A stretch of 33,553 nt of DNA from Streptomyces hiroshimensis (GCF_014650335.1 NZ_BMUT01000025.1:1-33553); one strand, 5' to 3'. Positions 16,307 to 25,184 are shown, numbered from the stretch's first letter. Numbers and translations: made by a program. The notes: generated from the letters alone by a model not told the origin.

Positions 16307-16410
16307 CGGCGGCCGGGGCCGCGCGGGCACGGGCACGGGCAGCCGGCGACCAGCAGGTCCGTGTCACCGTCGGGCGGGGATCAGGGCGGGGCGGGTTCGG
16401 GGTGCTCACC
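16307..16410 (-). pseudogene. 5' gene remnant paralogous to 3227-3357 (copy B)
   Basis: Starts with GTGAGCACC on the minus strand at about 16408 and matches copy A base by base over long blocks. After the shared part (SPAARARA) the reading frame has no recognisable continuation. See copy A for the alignment. Confidence 0.4.
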
Positions 16411-17043
16411 CACACAGCCTGTCGGCCAACCCTGTTCAGGCTCCCGGCCGGGCCGGGCACTGCTGTGCCCCGCGCCGGCGCCCGGGGCTGCACCGATCTC
16501 GGCCCAGCCATCGCCGGCGCCGGGCGGCTACCGCTGCTGGAGCCTGGTGACGTCTCCGGCCGGCTATGGGCCGGCTGCCGACTTCTGGCAGCGGTGGGCC
16601 GGCAGACCCGGGGGCTCCGACGACGGCGCCTTCCGCGGTGTCGGGCCCGACACACGGGCGCTGCCGCCCTGGGGCAGGGAGGCCTGCAAAACGGTCACCG
16701 CAGGTGAGGGGCTGGGCTTGCAGTGGGCTCTGCCACTGGATTGTGGCGCTGAGCTGAAGGGCCGGGGTCACTCTCTGCTGATTGCCGTGCTCTCCCGGGC
16801 AGGCATCGGCTCCACCGCAACACCGGGCCCAGGGGGCCGGCCCTGCTGACGCCGGGCGCGGCCTCGGGGCCTGGATGAGACGCGGCATGGCGAAGGAGTG
16901 ACGGGCCGGGCATCCTCCCGGATCCGCCCTGCAGTCCTGCAGCCCTGGTGACAACGAGCCTGCCTTGACGGCAGCCGGCCACCGTGCCTCGTCCCGCAAA
17001 GGCCCAGGGCGGACGCGTCAGGTGCTCAGGTACAGGGGCCCGG
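16411..17043. other. Gap downstream of tpg with no supported gene
   Basis: About 630 bases. Open frames on both strands are composition artefacts: very high Arg/Pro/Ala/Gly, no ribosome sites. A long plus-strand frame crossing 15473-16849 is the shadow of the RTX gene plus this gap. No terminator hairpin stands out beyond short GGCCGGC palindromes near 16556-16575. Confidence 0.45.
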
Positions 17044-17598
17044 TCAGAAGGAGACGTCGAAATAGTCGATGTTCGTGAAGGCGACTTCGAGGCCCGCGGC
17101 GCGGCGTCCGCCGTCTTTGAAGTACACCTCTTGCAGTCCCTCGGCGACGATGTCGCGCAGCTGCTGGTCGCCGGCGCCGTGCTGCCTGGCGTCGAACAGG
17201 CGGCGGGCGTAGGCCGGGGGGAGGTGGACGGTCAGGCGGCGGAAGCGGCCGTCGTCGGTCGTGCCGACCGGCGCGGTGTAGCCGAACTGTGCACGGGTCT
17301 CGACCGTGATGCCGGTGGCGGTGGCCGCCTGGCGTCGGCGCCGTTTGCGGACCTGCGGCTGCCAGCGGGCGCGGACGGCGGCGTCCATGCGGTCGGCGAT
17401 GGGCTTCGGCGGGTTCTTGCGCTCGCCGGTGCGGTAGCGCTCCACCGATCTCTGGGTGACGCCGAGCTCCAGGGCGACGGCCTTGGTCGTCTTGAGCTGC
17501 CTGATCAGGAAGTTCACGCGGGCCTGGGCGGACTTGGGCGGCTCGCGGGTGAACGCCTCCTGGTCGGCGCGGTCGATGGCCTCGTCGATGTCCCCCAT
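17044..17598 (-). CDS. Telomere terminal protein Tpg
   Basis: 184 residues, the normal Tpg length. The N-terminus MGDIDEAIDRADQEAFTREP, the homeodomain-like helix-turn-helix (VALELGVTQRSVERYRTG, 41-58), and the C-terminal part GLQEVYFKDGGRRAAGL are characteristic. Tpg is covalently attached to the 5' ends of Streptomyces linear replicons and primes end patching. The residue reported to carry the nucleotide, Thr114, is present in GTTDD (112-116). The gene follows tap with only 3 bases between; its ribosome site AAGGGGAG lies in the end of tap, so the two are translationally coupled. It is oriented toward the left end of the window. Confidence 0.93.
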   Translation of the reverse strand: MGDIDEAIDRADQEAFTREPPKSAQARVNFLIRQLKTTKAVALELGVTQRSVERYRTGERKNPPKPIADRMDAAVRARWQPQVRKRRRRQAATATGITVETRAQFGYTAPVGTTDDGRFRRLTVHLPPAYARRLFDARQHGAGDQQLRDIVAEGLQEVYFKDGGRRAAGLEVAFTNIDYFDVSF

Positions 17599-17601
17599 GG
17601 C

Positions 17602-19791
17602 TTACTCCCCTTCGTCCAGCGATGCGTCGTGGCCGCCGCCCTTGATGTGGCGGGCGGGGTTGAAGCCCTGCTCCATCAGGTCGACCGCCCAGGACATCTC
17701 CTGCACGCCCTCCACCTTCGCCAGTCCCGGCGTCGGCCCGAGGCGGAACGCGCCGGGCTGCGGCTTGCCGGAGGCGCTGTAGGGCAGGAAGTCCAGCGGC
17801 GAGCGGCCGGGGCTGGGGTAGACGACGCAGTCGGACAGGACGGCCAGCGGGTACAGGCCCGTCAGCTTCGCCATGTTGGCAAGTTTGCGGTGCATGTTGA
17901 CCCGCGCCTTGGAGATGACCGCGGCGCGGATGTCGGGGCGCCAGGTCGGGCGCTGAAGGGCCGGCCACCGCTCGCCGTCCCTGTAGTGCCGGCCCTGCGG
18001 GCGCTCGCGCAGCTTGCCCACGCCGCCCTTGATCGTGGCCTTGATGGCGGCGAGGACGGCCGCCAGGCCCGGGTCGGCCTGCTGGTGCCGCTCCATCGCC
18101 ACGAGGAAGGCGTGGTCGTCCAGGTCCTTGGTGACGCCGAGGTCGGCGAGGGTGTCGACGTAGGCGGTCTTGAGACGGTCGTGCCAGGGGTCCAGGTACG
18201 CGCCGGTCTCCCGCCGCAGGTACGCCTCCAGGGGCGTCACGTTGCAGCCGAGCTCCTGGGCGTAGGCGACGGTGTGCGTCTGGTACCAGGCCGGGCCCGC
18301 CGGCCGTTCCCCGGTCGGTGTGAACGGGCTGGGCAGGCGGGGGTCCAGCTCGATGCGGGAGAGGTCCACCAGCCAGGATCCGGGGATCTTGGGGTTGAAC
18401 GGCGGGTTCACGAAGTGCTCGGGGCCGGACAGGCCCACGGTGAGCCGGACGGCCGCGGCGAGGAAGGCCGTGTTCAGGTCCAGGCCGACCGCGAAGGGCA
18501 GCAGGCACTCCGCATCCGAGAGCAGATCGATGGTGCGCACCCACTGGTACGCCTCCTCGTCCAGGAAGCCACCGGTCCAGCCACTGCTGACGACTACGGG
18601 GTGCTCGGGGGTGGCCTCCGGCGGCGCCGGATCCACCGGCTCCGTCCCGAGACTGCCGGGGTTGCGGCCTGCGACCCAGTTGCCGGTGCTGCGGTCCTGC
18701 ACCGCCCGGGTCGGCGGGCGCAGCGCCGTCATGAGCTCCAGGCCGGAGACGGCCGTGCTGCCGCGCGGGGTGGTGACCCGGGTCGCGTAGACGCCGAGGA
18801 CGCGGGCGATCTCTGCCGGTTCCATCTGCGCGACTCCCGGCCATGACCGGGTGTCGAGGGCGTCCCAGGACAGGACGGCGAGCTGCACGCACCGGCGCTG
18901 CCCGGCCTGGGCGGGGCGGTAGATCCGGGCCCATGGCCCGAACCCGCGCTGGGTGAGGTTCCACTTCGCCCGCGTGATCTGCCTGACCACGGGGTGGCCG
19001 TCGTCCAGGCGCAGGGAGCGGCGCTGCTCGGGGCCCTCCAGGCGCTCCGGGAGCCCGAGTTTCACGGCGGCGGCCGCGGTGAGGACGATCAGCGGGTCGG
19101 CGTCACGGCCGTTGCGGTGCAGGCGTGGCGCTCCGAGACCGGACTCGGTCAGCGTCCACTCCACCAGCTGCGGGATGGTGGTCGCCGGGCAGTCCAGCAC
19201 GATGCCGTCCACGCCGTAGGCGGTGCCGTCGCCGTCCAGGACGGCGAGGGGGCCGTGCGGGAAGCGCGGGTCGGTGCCGGCGGCCCGGGGAGCAGGCTTC
19301 CTCACCGGACGACGGGACGTCTTAGGGCGGGCGGTGGCAGGGCGTTCCGGCTCCGGCGCAGTGGCGGGGGCAGTGGCGGGGGCAGTGGCGGTGGCGGTGG
19401 CGGGAGACTGCGGTGCTGTCTGCGCTGTCTGCGTCCCGGGCGCAGCCGGGGCGGTGGACGTGCCGGGGAGCGGCTGCGGGTCCGGTGCCGCCGCCGGGGC
19501 AGGTACAGGGGCGGAGGTCGGGGCGGGGGCGGCGGGGCCGTGCTTCGGGTACTTCTCCGCCCAGCCGTTCAGCAGCCGCTGATACGCCTCCAGGCGCGGC
19601 GGCTTCGGTTCGCTCCGGCCGTTCTCCCAGTTCTTCACCGTCTGCGTCGTCGACCGCAGGGCCTGCGCAAGGCGGGCCTGGGTGATACCGGCGGCCTCGC
19701 GCAGCCGGGCCCGCTCCGCCGGGGGCGGCAGCTGCGGCTCCTGCGCCAGCAGGGCGTCGACGGACGCGAACAGCTCTTCCTCGGTTGCCAT
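17602..19791 (-). CDS. Telomere-associated protein Tap
   Basis: 729 residues, close to the usual size of about 740. An N-terminal XRE-like helix-turn-helix (about 25-80, with GITQARLAQALRSTTQTVKN and WENGRSEPK) is followed by a Pro/Ala/Thr-rich linker (about 95-200, encoded by near-tandem repeats) and a large C-terminal domain (about 215-729). Tap binds the folded telomeric 3' overhang, recruits Tpg and acts as the primase that starts end patching. ATG 19791 is chosen since GGAGAG precedes it and the HTH follows in correct register; the frame is open further upstream but unlike protein. It forms an operon with tpg. The linker looks longer and more repetitive than needed for the family, and is the most likely part to vary. 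Confidence 0.93.
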   Translation of the reverse strand: MATEEELFASVDALLAQEPQLPPPAERARLREAAGITQARLAQALRSTTQTVKNWENGRSEPKPPRLEAYQRLLNGWAEKYPKHGPAAPAPTSAPVPAPAAAPDPQPLPGTSTAPAAPGTQTAQTAPQSPATATATAPATAPATAPEPERPATARPKTSRRPVRKPAPRAAGTDPRFPHGPLAVLDGDGTAYGVDGIVLDCPATTIPQLVEWTLTESGLGAPRLHRNGRDADPLIVLTAAAAVKLGLPERLEGPEQRRSLRLDDGHPVVRQITRAKWNLTQRGFGPWARIYRPAQAGQRRCVQLAVLSWDALDTRSWPGVAQMEPAEIARVLGVYATRVTTPRGSTAVSGLELMTALRPPTRAVQDRSTGNWVAGRNPGSLGTEPVDPAPPEATPEHPVVVSSGWTGGFLDEEAYQWVRTIDLLSDAECLLPFAVGLDLNTAFLAAAVRLTVGLSGPEHFVNPPFNPKIPGSWLVDLSRIELDPRLPSPFTPTGERPAGPAWYQTHTVAYAQELGCNVTPLEAYLRRETGAYLDPWHDRLKTAYVDTLADLGVTKDLDDHAFLVAMERHQQADPGLAAVLAAIKATIKGGVGKLRERPQGRHYRDGERWPALQRPTWRPDIRAAVISKARVNMHRKLANMAKLTGLYPLAVLSDCVVYPSPGRSPLDFLPYSASGKPQPGAFRLGPTPGLAKVEGVQEMSWAVDLMEQGFNPARHIKGGGHDASLDEGE
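19358..19393. repeat. 12-bp tandem repeat inside tap linker
   Basis: GCAGTGGCGGGG is repeated from 19358 and continues as degenerate GGCGGT steps to about 19407. On the coding strand it encodes the TAPA-type Pro/Ala/Thr linker of Tap. The length is a multiple of three, so copy changes would lengthen or shorten the linker without breaking the gene. Confidence 0.7.
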
Positions 19792-19850
19792 GTCTCTCCA
19801 TCCTCCACCCCGGACACTACCAACCTTTACCCCTGCCAGGAGAGATGGAT

Positions 19851-19868
19851 TTAACCTCCACATTAACC
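19851..19868. promoter_or_regulatory. Direct repeat upstream of tap, possible operator
   Basis: TTAACC occurs at 19851-19856 and 19863-19868, a 12-base step. The segment is unusually AT-rich, 60-77 bases before the tap start. Since Tap has a helix-turn-helix, autoregulation here is possible. A candidate -10 (TAGTGT, minus strand 19819-19814) lies between but has no good -35. Confidence 0.3.
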
Positions 19869-20013
19869 CTTTCGGGGGACTGTGTATCGCGGTCGCGGGC
19901 GCCGCGCAGAGCCTGGCCACATGCCCCTGGGCAGCCGCGGCGGAACTACGGACAAAGAGCTCAGCCTCCATCCCCGACATACAAGATCACGGATGGCGAC
20001 GGAGACCCGGGAC

Positions 20014-20118
20014 ATGACAGACACAGCCGCTCGATACCTCTGCCTCACCCGGCACGGTGAAGCGTCAGCAGACGCATGGTCCCGGCAAGGCAGCCGGTCA
20101 GGGCGGCGTCAGGGGTGA
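20014..20118 (+). pseudogene. Histidine-phosphatase (phosphoglycerate-mutase-like) N-terminal remnant
   Basis: GGAGA precedes ATG 20014 by 8 bases. The frame reads MTDTAARYLCLTRHGEAS, which is the catalytic N-terminus (RHGEA, with the phospho-accepting His) of Streptomyces histidine phosphatases, then stops after 34 codons. The remaining roughly 170 residues are missing; the sequence that follows overlaps the end of the PQQ-propeller gene. Truncated and not functional. Confidence 0.5.
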
Positions 20119-20244
20119 CCACGCTCAGTGTGCCGGCGCGGTCTGCATCTGGGGCGTGTCCGTCCCACGTCCCGATGTCGGGCTCGCTGGTGTCCAGGCC
20201 CGGCGCGTCTGTCCGGCCATCAACCGTGGAGGAGCCGCGATGAC

Positions 20245-21561
20245 TCACAGCTGGACAGCCTGGATCGTCTTGGAGGCGATGCCATACAGGACACCTGATA
20301 TGACCTCGAAGCTGCCTGCGGAGGAGTCGCCGGTGGCCAGGCGCCACGCCGGCTTGCCGGTGCGGGCGTTGTAGGCCCACATTGCTGAATCGTGTGCGAC
20401 GATCACGTCGTCACCGGCTGCACAGGGGGCCGACCAGCAGGTCTGCAGGCGATCGGTGCGCCACAGCTTCTCGCCGCTGTCCGCGGACAGCGCGAGCACG
20501 TAGCCGCGCTCACCCCCCATGCCGAATAGGTCGCCAACGCCCTCATGGCCAAGTCCCTCTCCGGAGGTGAGGAAGACGCGCCCGTCGTGCTGGACGGGGA
20601 TGGGGCGGCAGACGTCCTTGGTGACGGTCCGCCGCCAACGCTGTTCACCGCTTGCGGCGTCGAAGGCGGCGAGCTCACCACGGTAGGTACACACGTACAC
20701 CGTGCTTCCGTCCTTCGTGGCGGTGATCACTCCGTCCATGGCGTCCGCCCGCCACCGGCGTTCACCGGCTTCGGTGCTGTAGGCACACAGCCGGTGCTGT
20801 TCGTCGAGCAGGTAGACGGCGCCACCGTCCGGCGCGAGAGCGACGGCGTCCTCCTGGCCGAAGGCCGGGGCCTTCCAGCGTGCCATGCCCGTGCGCGGGT
20901 CCAAAGCCCCGACAGAGCGTGTGTCAGCCTGCGCGCCGGCGAGCTCGCCGGTGCGAGCCAGGAGAAGCTGCTGCTTCGGCAGGGCCGTGAAGATCCGGGA
21001 GGGCGGGGCGCTCCAGCGCTCGCGCCCGGTGGCAGCGTCCAGGCCGCACATGACTCCCGGCGCGAAAGGCCCCTCGTCGCCGGTGCTGGCCATCAGGTGG
21101 ACACAGACGGTGGAGCCGAGTACCACGGGTGTCCACGGAGACCCGGCACCCACCGGCCCCGCGGACCACAGCATCTGCCCGTCCTCCGCCCGGTGCGCCC
21201 GGACCACGCCGTCGTCGGCGACCTGGTACACGGTGCCACCGGCGACGGCGATCGGGCCGCCTTCCCGGTACTCCTTACCCACCTGCACTCTCCAGCCGCC
21301 GCGCCCGCTGGCGGCATCCACCGCGAGGAGGCGGGGAGGGTACCGGGTAGAGGCGATCAGTCTGTGGCCGTCGCGAGCCACACCGGGGCGCAGGTCATCG
21401 TCGGCCTCGAAGGTCCACAGTGGTCTCCGCAGCGCCGGGGCGGGAACGCCCTCATCGCACAGGAGTTCCCACCCCGCGTAGGTACCGGCACCCAGGACAC
21501 CGGCGGCAGCGAGAAGGAAAGCCCGCCGCGACGGGCGCCGTATGTTCGGGTTCAACACCAT
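20245..21561 (-). CDS. Exported PQQ-like beta-propeller protein
   Basis: 438 residues. The N-terminus has a twin-arginine-like signal (PSRRAFLLAAAGVLGAGTYA, about 9-28). The rest is a beta-propeller with repeated PQQ-type blades ending in Asp/Ala-x-G-x-x-x-W: AASGRGGWRV, TGRERW, TGMARW, AGERRW, SGEQRW, SGEKLW and TGKPAW. Seven or eight blades suggest a complete ring. No dehydrogenase catalytic residues could be assigned; such proteins often act as envelope scaffolds (BamB-like) or sensor domains. It is the last of three minus-strand envelope genes but is separated from the second by 560 bases, so it may have its own promoter. Confidence 0.8.
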   Translation of the reverse strand: MVLNPNIRRPSRRAFLLAAAGVLGAGTYAGWELLCDEGVPAPALRRPLWTFEADDDLRPGVARDGHRLIASTRYPPRLLAVDAASGRGGWRVQVGKEYREGGPIAVAGGTVYQVADDGVVRAHRAEDGQMLWSAGPVGAGSPWTPVVLGSTVCVHLMASTGDEGPFAPGVMCGLDAATGRERWSAPPSRIFTALPKQQLLLARTGELAGAQADTRSVGALDPRTGMARWKAPAFGQEDAVALAPDGGAVYLLDEQHRLCAYSTEAGERRWRADAMDGVITATKDGSTVYVCTYRGELAAFDAASGEQRWRRTVTKDVCRPIPVQHDGRVFLTSGEGLGHEGVGDLFGMGGERGYVLALSADSGEKLWRTDRLQTCWSAPCAAGDDVIVAHDSAMWAYNARTGKPAWRLATGDSSAGSFEVISGVLYGIASKTIQAVQL

Positions 21562-22119
21562 TTCGAGTTCCTTGGTCTTCGGCTGTTTCGGACGGTTCAG
21601 CGGGGTCCAGCGCGGACCGGATCCCTCCCTTACGGCTGTCCTCGCCCGCGGTCGGCCTGCGGGACCCGTACGCGCGCAATGGTGCGGGCGCGGAAGCTTG
21701 GGGTGTGACGATCAGTGCCGGGAACCTCGTGGGGCGGAAGGCATCTTCACCGCGCCGGCTGTCCTGTGCGCTGAAAACCGTCTGGGGACCGTAGCGGGAG
21801 GGGCGCGTGCCGCTGGAACCCTTGGAGTTCGGGCTCACCGCAGGCAGAAGGCTTGGCGGCTTGGAGCCCAACGGCCTGGTTGACGCGGACTTCGGATGGT
21901 GGGGCCGGGGCGGGAGCGATGGGCTCGGGCGAGCACGGGGCTGCTCGGCAGCGGGTGATGAGACGAGCCAGTGCTGCGACAAACTTTGCCATGAGGGCTC
22001 CGGTGAGCAGCCCTGCCCCCATGACCAGTCGTAGCGCGCCGTGGGCGCGGCCGCGCGCCCGGGGGCAAGCCGCAGGGAGGCGTTCCGCCTGTGCAGTGGC
22101 TGCTGGCCCGGGCAGCACG
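21562..22119. other. Gap between the two propeller genes
   Basis: No intact gene is supported. On the minus strand a frame at about 21950-22050 includes LRLVMGAGLLTGALMAKFVA ALARLI, a possible transmembrane segment, without start or ribosome site. It may be part of the C-terminal tail of a lost reading frame. Confidence 0.35.
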
Positions 22120-23109
22120 TCAGCTCGCGGCGTGGTGAGCCACCACGGTGCCTTCGTCGATGGTCAGTCCGGTGTAGCCGTTGACGAGGATGGGAGCCAG
22201 TTCGGGTGAGGTACGGATGTCGGCGCCGGTGCGCGAGTTGAGGGCGATGGGCCCGTTGTCGCGGGTGGTGCCGTAGACGCGGCCCTTGTAGACGGAGGTC
22301 ACCTCGGGTGCGATCCGGTTGGCGGCCGGGTCCGGGAGCTGCCATCGCATGTCCCCGGTCTTGGCGTCGACGGCGAAGACGCGCTTGTCCGGCGCCTCAA
22401 TGGTGTGGCAGATGGTGTTGTCCAGGCCGTCGAAGGTGCACTCGCCGCTGAAGTGCCCGTCGATGTCCTTTGCGACCTTGCCCGTGCGGACGTCGATCAG
22501 GCTTGAGGCCGGCTGGCTGGCGAATGCCACACCAGGCCGGGTGTGGAGGAGAAGGTGGGGGCCTGCCGCGGCGACTGTCGCCTTGTAGTCGGCTTTCTCG
22601 GCCGTCCACCGGGTTTCGCCGGTGTTGAGGTCAAGGGCCTTGAGGCGCGTCTCGTCGCCGGTCTCCTTCACCCTGCCGGCGATGACGCCGTCGACGACGG
22701 TGGAGGCGTCGAAATGCTTGTCGGTGTAGAGCGCTTTGTGGCGCGGCCGGAAGGTCGAGAGCACTTCGCCCGTTGCTGTGTCGACTGCCTGGAGGCTGTC
22801 GGAGGCCGCCACGTAGGCCAGGCGCTCGTGCAAGGTCACCGGCACCGTGCCGACGATGCGACCGCCCCAGATGCCGCCCCGTTCGACGTAGCTCGCCTCC
22901 TGGGGCAGCGCCGGCCCCGAGGTGCGGAACGTCTGCGGCGGCTCATAGGCGCGGCGTGTCTCTCATGCGGGGGCGCCGCTGTTCTCGCCGCCGCTGTGTG
23001 ATCCTGGCAGCGGGGCATCGCCGCTATCGGATCCGCATCCCGTGGCCAAGAGCAGCATGCCAGCTGCACACGCTGCGGACCACGCCGTGGCGAACCGTCG
23101 GGCATTCAC
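22120..23109 (-). pseudogene. PQQ-propeller lipoprotein with in-frame stop at codon 49
   Basis: GTG 23109 opens a lipoprotein signal (NARRFATAW ... MLLLATGC, Cys25) and a Ser/Gly-rich spacer, then meets TGA at 22965-22963. The same frame continues without interruption for 280 codons as a PQQ-type propeller: TRRAYEPPQTF, DTATGEVLSTFRP, LNTGETRWTA, DVRTGKVAKD, DAKTGDMRWQLP. The simplest history is one CGA to TGA change. Downstream translation could restart at GTG 22845, but that product would lack the export signal. The gene is 70 bases after the lipoprotein gene 23179-23826 and probably in its operon. Alternatives are stop readthrough or a sequencing error. Confidence 0.7.
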
Positions 23110-23178
23110 GTACTTTCCCCCTCTGTATGTTCCCAGCAAGCCCTTCGCCCGCCGGCTTCGTGGCGTTGATGCCGCGGG

Positions 23179-23826
23179 TTACTTCTCGGCCTTGGGCGCC
23201 ACGTCCGCGGTAGTGACCGTGGCGCGTTTGCCGTCCTGGACCTGCTGCAGGCGCTTGAGCGTCGCGGTGAGCATGTCCTCGACGCCCGTCGTGTCCTGCG
23301 CCATCCCGTCGGCCGTCACCCGGATGGTGACCACGCCCGAGCGGCTGAAGCCATGAACGGTGTTGCTGCTGAGCCCGGGGTTCATGACGAGGGTGGTTTC
23401 CTCCCCCACCGTCTTCGTGGGGGCCTTCTCCTTGTCCTTCTCGGTGCCCTTCCACTGGGTGTAGGCGCTCTTCGCGTTCTCAGGAGTGTCGAACAGGCAG
23501 ATCGCCACCTCCATCATGTTGCGGGTGGAGCCCTGGAAGAGGTAGTCGGCGTCACCGGCTCGCACGAAGCCCTGGGGAGCGGAATCATCCTTGGGGCCTG
23601 AATTCTTGCAGTACTGCCCCTCTCGCTCCGACTTCTCCTTGTACGGGTCCCAGCCTCGGAGTATCTCGCCCTGACCTGGCAGAGCCTGTGTGATCTCGCC
23701 CTGGCCGAGCTGTTTGGCAATGGGCTTGCCAGCATCGTCTTCCGAGTTCGAGGAGGAGCAGCTGGTGAGGGATACCAGTCCCAGGACTGCAGTGAGGGTG
23801 GTTACGGCGATGCGTGCACGTGACAT
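23179..23826 (-). CDS. Small exported lipoprotein
   Basis: 215 residues from ATG 23826 (an ATG two codons earlier is possible; AAGG lies 7 bases before the chosen one). The type II signal reads TLTAVLGLVSLTSC with Cys23 as lipid site. The mature part contains KEKSEREGQYCKNSG, VAICLFDTPENAKSAY and ADGMAQDTTGVEDMLTA, with two Cys that could form a disulfide. No family recognised, though it resembles Streptomyces lipoproteins of the DUF3558-like size class. It is the first gene of a probable operon with the propeller lipoprotein. Confidence 0.78.
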   Translation of the reverse strand: MSRARIAVTTLTAVLGLVSLTSCSSSNSEDDAGKPIAKQLGQGEITQALPGQGEILRGWDPYKEKSEREGQYCKNSGPKDDSAPQGFVRAGDADYLFQGSTRNMMEVAICLFDTPENAKSAYTQWKGTEKDKEKAPTKTVGEETTLVMNPGLSSNTVHGFSRSGVVTIRVTADGMAQDTTGVEDMLTATLKRLQQVQDGKRATVTTADVAPKAEK

Positions 23827-23949
23827 GGACATACCTTATGTTGCGTTGATCGATGAGGAGATAAGTCGGCTTTGAGAGGCGGCAGGCGTCAACCGCAGCA
23901 CCTGCGTCGTGGCCGGCCGGCAACAGGCCCGGCTGATGGGATGCGGCGT

Positions 23950-24373
23950 TCAGACCACGGCGGCGAAACAGCCGGCTGCCTGCCGTCTGGCATCCATCTG
24001 GTCGAACAGCGCCTGCTCCACCTCCCGCGCGGTCAGCTCCCGCGCCGCTTGGTCCACCGGCAGGCCACGCGTGACAGCGCGGCCCCGCCACTGCGGCCGC
24101 TGAGCGTCGAGCTCGCTGTGAGTCGCCGGCTGCCGCCCGCATGTTGTCGGCCACGGCAGCCGCGGTGCGCAGGGTGGCCCGGTAGTAGCGGTCGACCGCT
24201 TCGGGGACCTGGTCCTCGTGGCATTCGCCGCACACCGGCGACCGTGTCCCATCTGTTCGGGTGCCCCAGACGCAGGGGCGGCAGTCGTGTTCGACCAGCA
24301 CGCCGCAGAACAGGCATGGGTGCGGCTCGGTTGTCTCCAGGAAGCCGATGCCGAACAGGACAACGGACATCAC
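23950..24373 (-). pseudogene. Small protein with two CxxC motifs, frameshifted
   Basis: Ribosome site AAGGAG precedes GTG 24373/ATG 24370. The first frame gives LFGIGFLETTEPHPCLFCGV, then CRPCVWG, SPVCGECHEDQVPEAV and YYRATLRTAAAVADNMRAAA. At about 24115 the protein-like sequence moves to another frame: QWRGRAVTRGLPVDQAAREL and VEQALFDQMDARRQAAG, to a stop at 23950. The joined product would have about 140 residues: a zinc-ribbon-like head with CxxC pairs and a helical tail. Unknown function. A one-base indel separates the halves. Confidence 0.5.
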
Positions 24374-24446
24374 GCTGGTCTCCTTCTACGCGGTGCGGTG
24401 GCGCGGTGTCCGCCGCAGCGGCCGCCGGTGGTCGAGTCGGTCCTGC

Positions 24447-24630
24447 TCACGCGCCGGCCGCGGGCGGCAGGCTCTGCAAGACGGCGGAGAGCGCCCGGGT
24501 GTCGTGCGGGGCGATGCAGACCAGGAGGTGCGCCAGGGCCTAGCCCGTGGGTGCCGCTCAGGCGGTCGGTGCGGGCGTTCAGCCAGGCGGCCACGGCGTT
24601 GTGCAGCGCCCGCCGGGTGTCCGCGGTCAT
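24447..24630 (-). pseudogene. Small hypothetical gene, frameshifted
   Basis: ATG 24630 begins MTADTRRALHNAVAAWLNAR TDRLSGTHG. A one-base shift near 24540 then continues as ALAHLLVCIAPHDTRALSAV and LQSLPPAAGA to a stop at 24447. The product would be an all-helical protein of about 60 residues. It is 74 bases upstream of the CxxC gene and in the same direction, suggesting a former operon. Confidence 0.4.
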
Positions 24631-24847
24631 CGCCGGCCGGCGTGAGAGCCGGCGTTCCTTCACCTGACGCTCGTCCAGGCCGCGGCGGGCATGCGCCGTG
24701 TTGCGGCACCTACCGCCAGGGCCCGGCCCGCATGCCCGGCACCGGACCCGCGCCGGGCCGGGCCGGGCCGGGCCGGTTGCACCCGGCCGCCCAAGGCGAG
24801 ACCAGAAACCCGTCAATCGAAAGCAAGATCACCTTCTCTTCCTTCAT

Positions 24848-24900
24848 TTCGAAGACGCCAGGGCGCGGCAGCGCCTTCGATACCGGTATCCGGAACGGGA
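24848..24900. repeat. Diverged repeat, copy 2 (matches 14719-14765)
   Basis: See copy 1. In the plus frame this copy reads GRGSAFDTGIRNGNEAVREA, followed by LAEEAGGLVQAGP, to a stop near 24989, which looks more like protein than copy 1 does. No start or family recognised. Confidence 0.5.
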
Positions 24901-24984
24901 ACGAAGCCGTGCGAGAGGCCCTTGCCGAAGAAGCCGGTGGCCTGGTCCAGGCCGGTCCGCCTGCCTGGCCACCGGGCCCTGCCG

Positions 24985-25184
24985 GCTGAGGGCCAGGCTG
25001 CTGACCCGCCGCGCGGCAGGCCTGTAGCGCAGCACGTGGTACGTCACATACGGCGGGCAGCTCACACTGTCATGGGGAGTGCCGGTCACAGCCACGGGCG
25101 GGGCGTGGATGCCGTCCAGGGCAGTGCCCGGCCTCGAGGAGGAACGCGGTGTCGCACAACAGGCAGGTTCCATTGCTGTGCGGG
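24985..25184 (-). pseudogene. Coding remnant with CxxC, frameshifted
   Basis: One minus frame gives NGTCLLCDTAFLLEAGHCPG. After a shift near 25110 another gives IHAPPVAVTGTPHDSVSCPP and YVTYHVLRYRPAARR. The parts fit together as one small protein with a CxxC ... HC pattern. No family recognised. It lies upstream of two other frameshifted minus-strand genes (24447-24630, 23950-24373). Confidence 0.35.

Noticed and set aside
15473..16849. 458-codon plus-strand open frame
   Set aside because: It is antisense to the RTX-like gene and then continues through sequence with random high-GC composition.
16984..18846. 620-codon plus-strand open frame
   Set aside because: Antisense shadow of tpg and tap.
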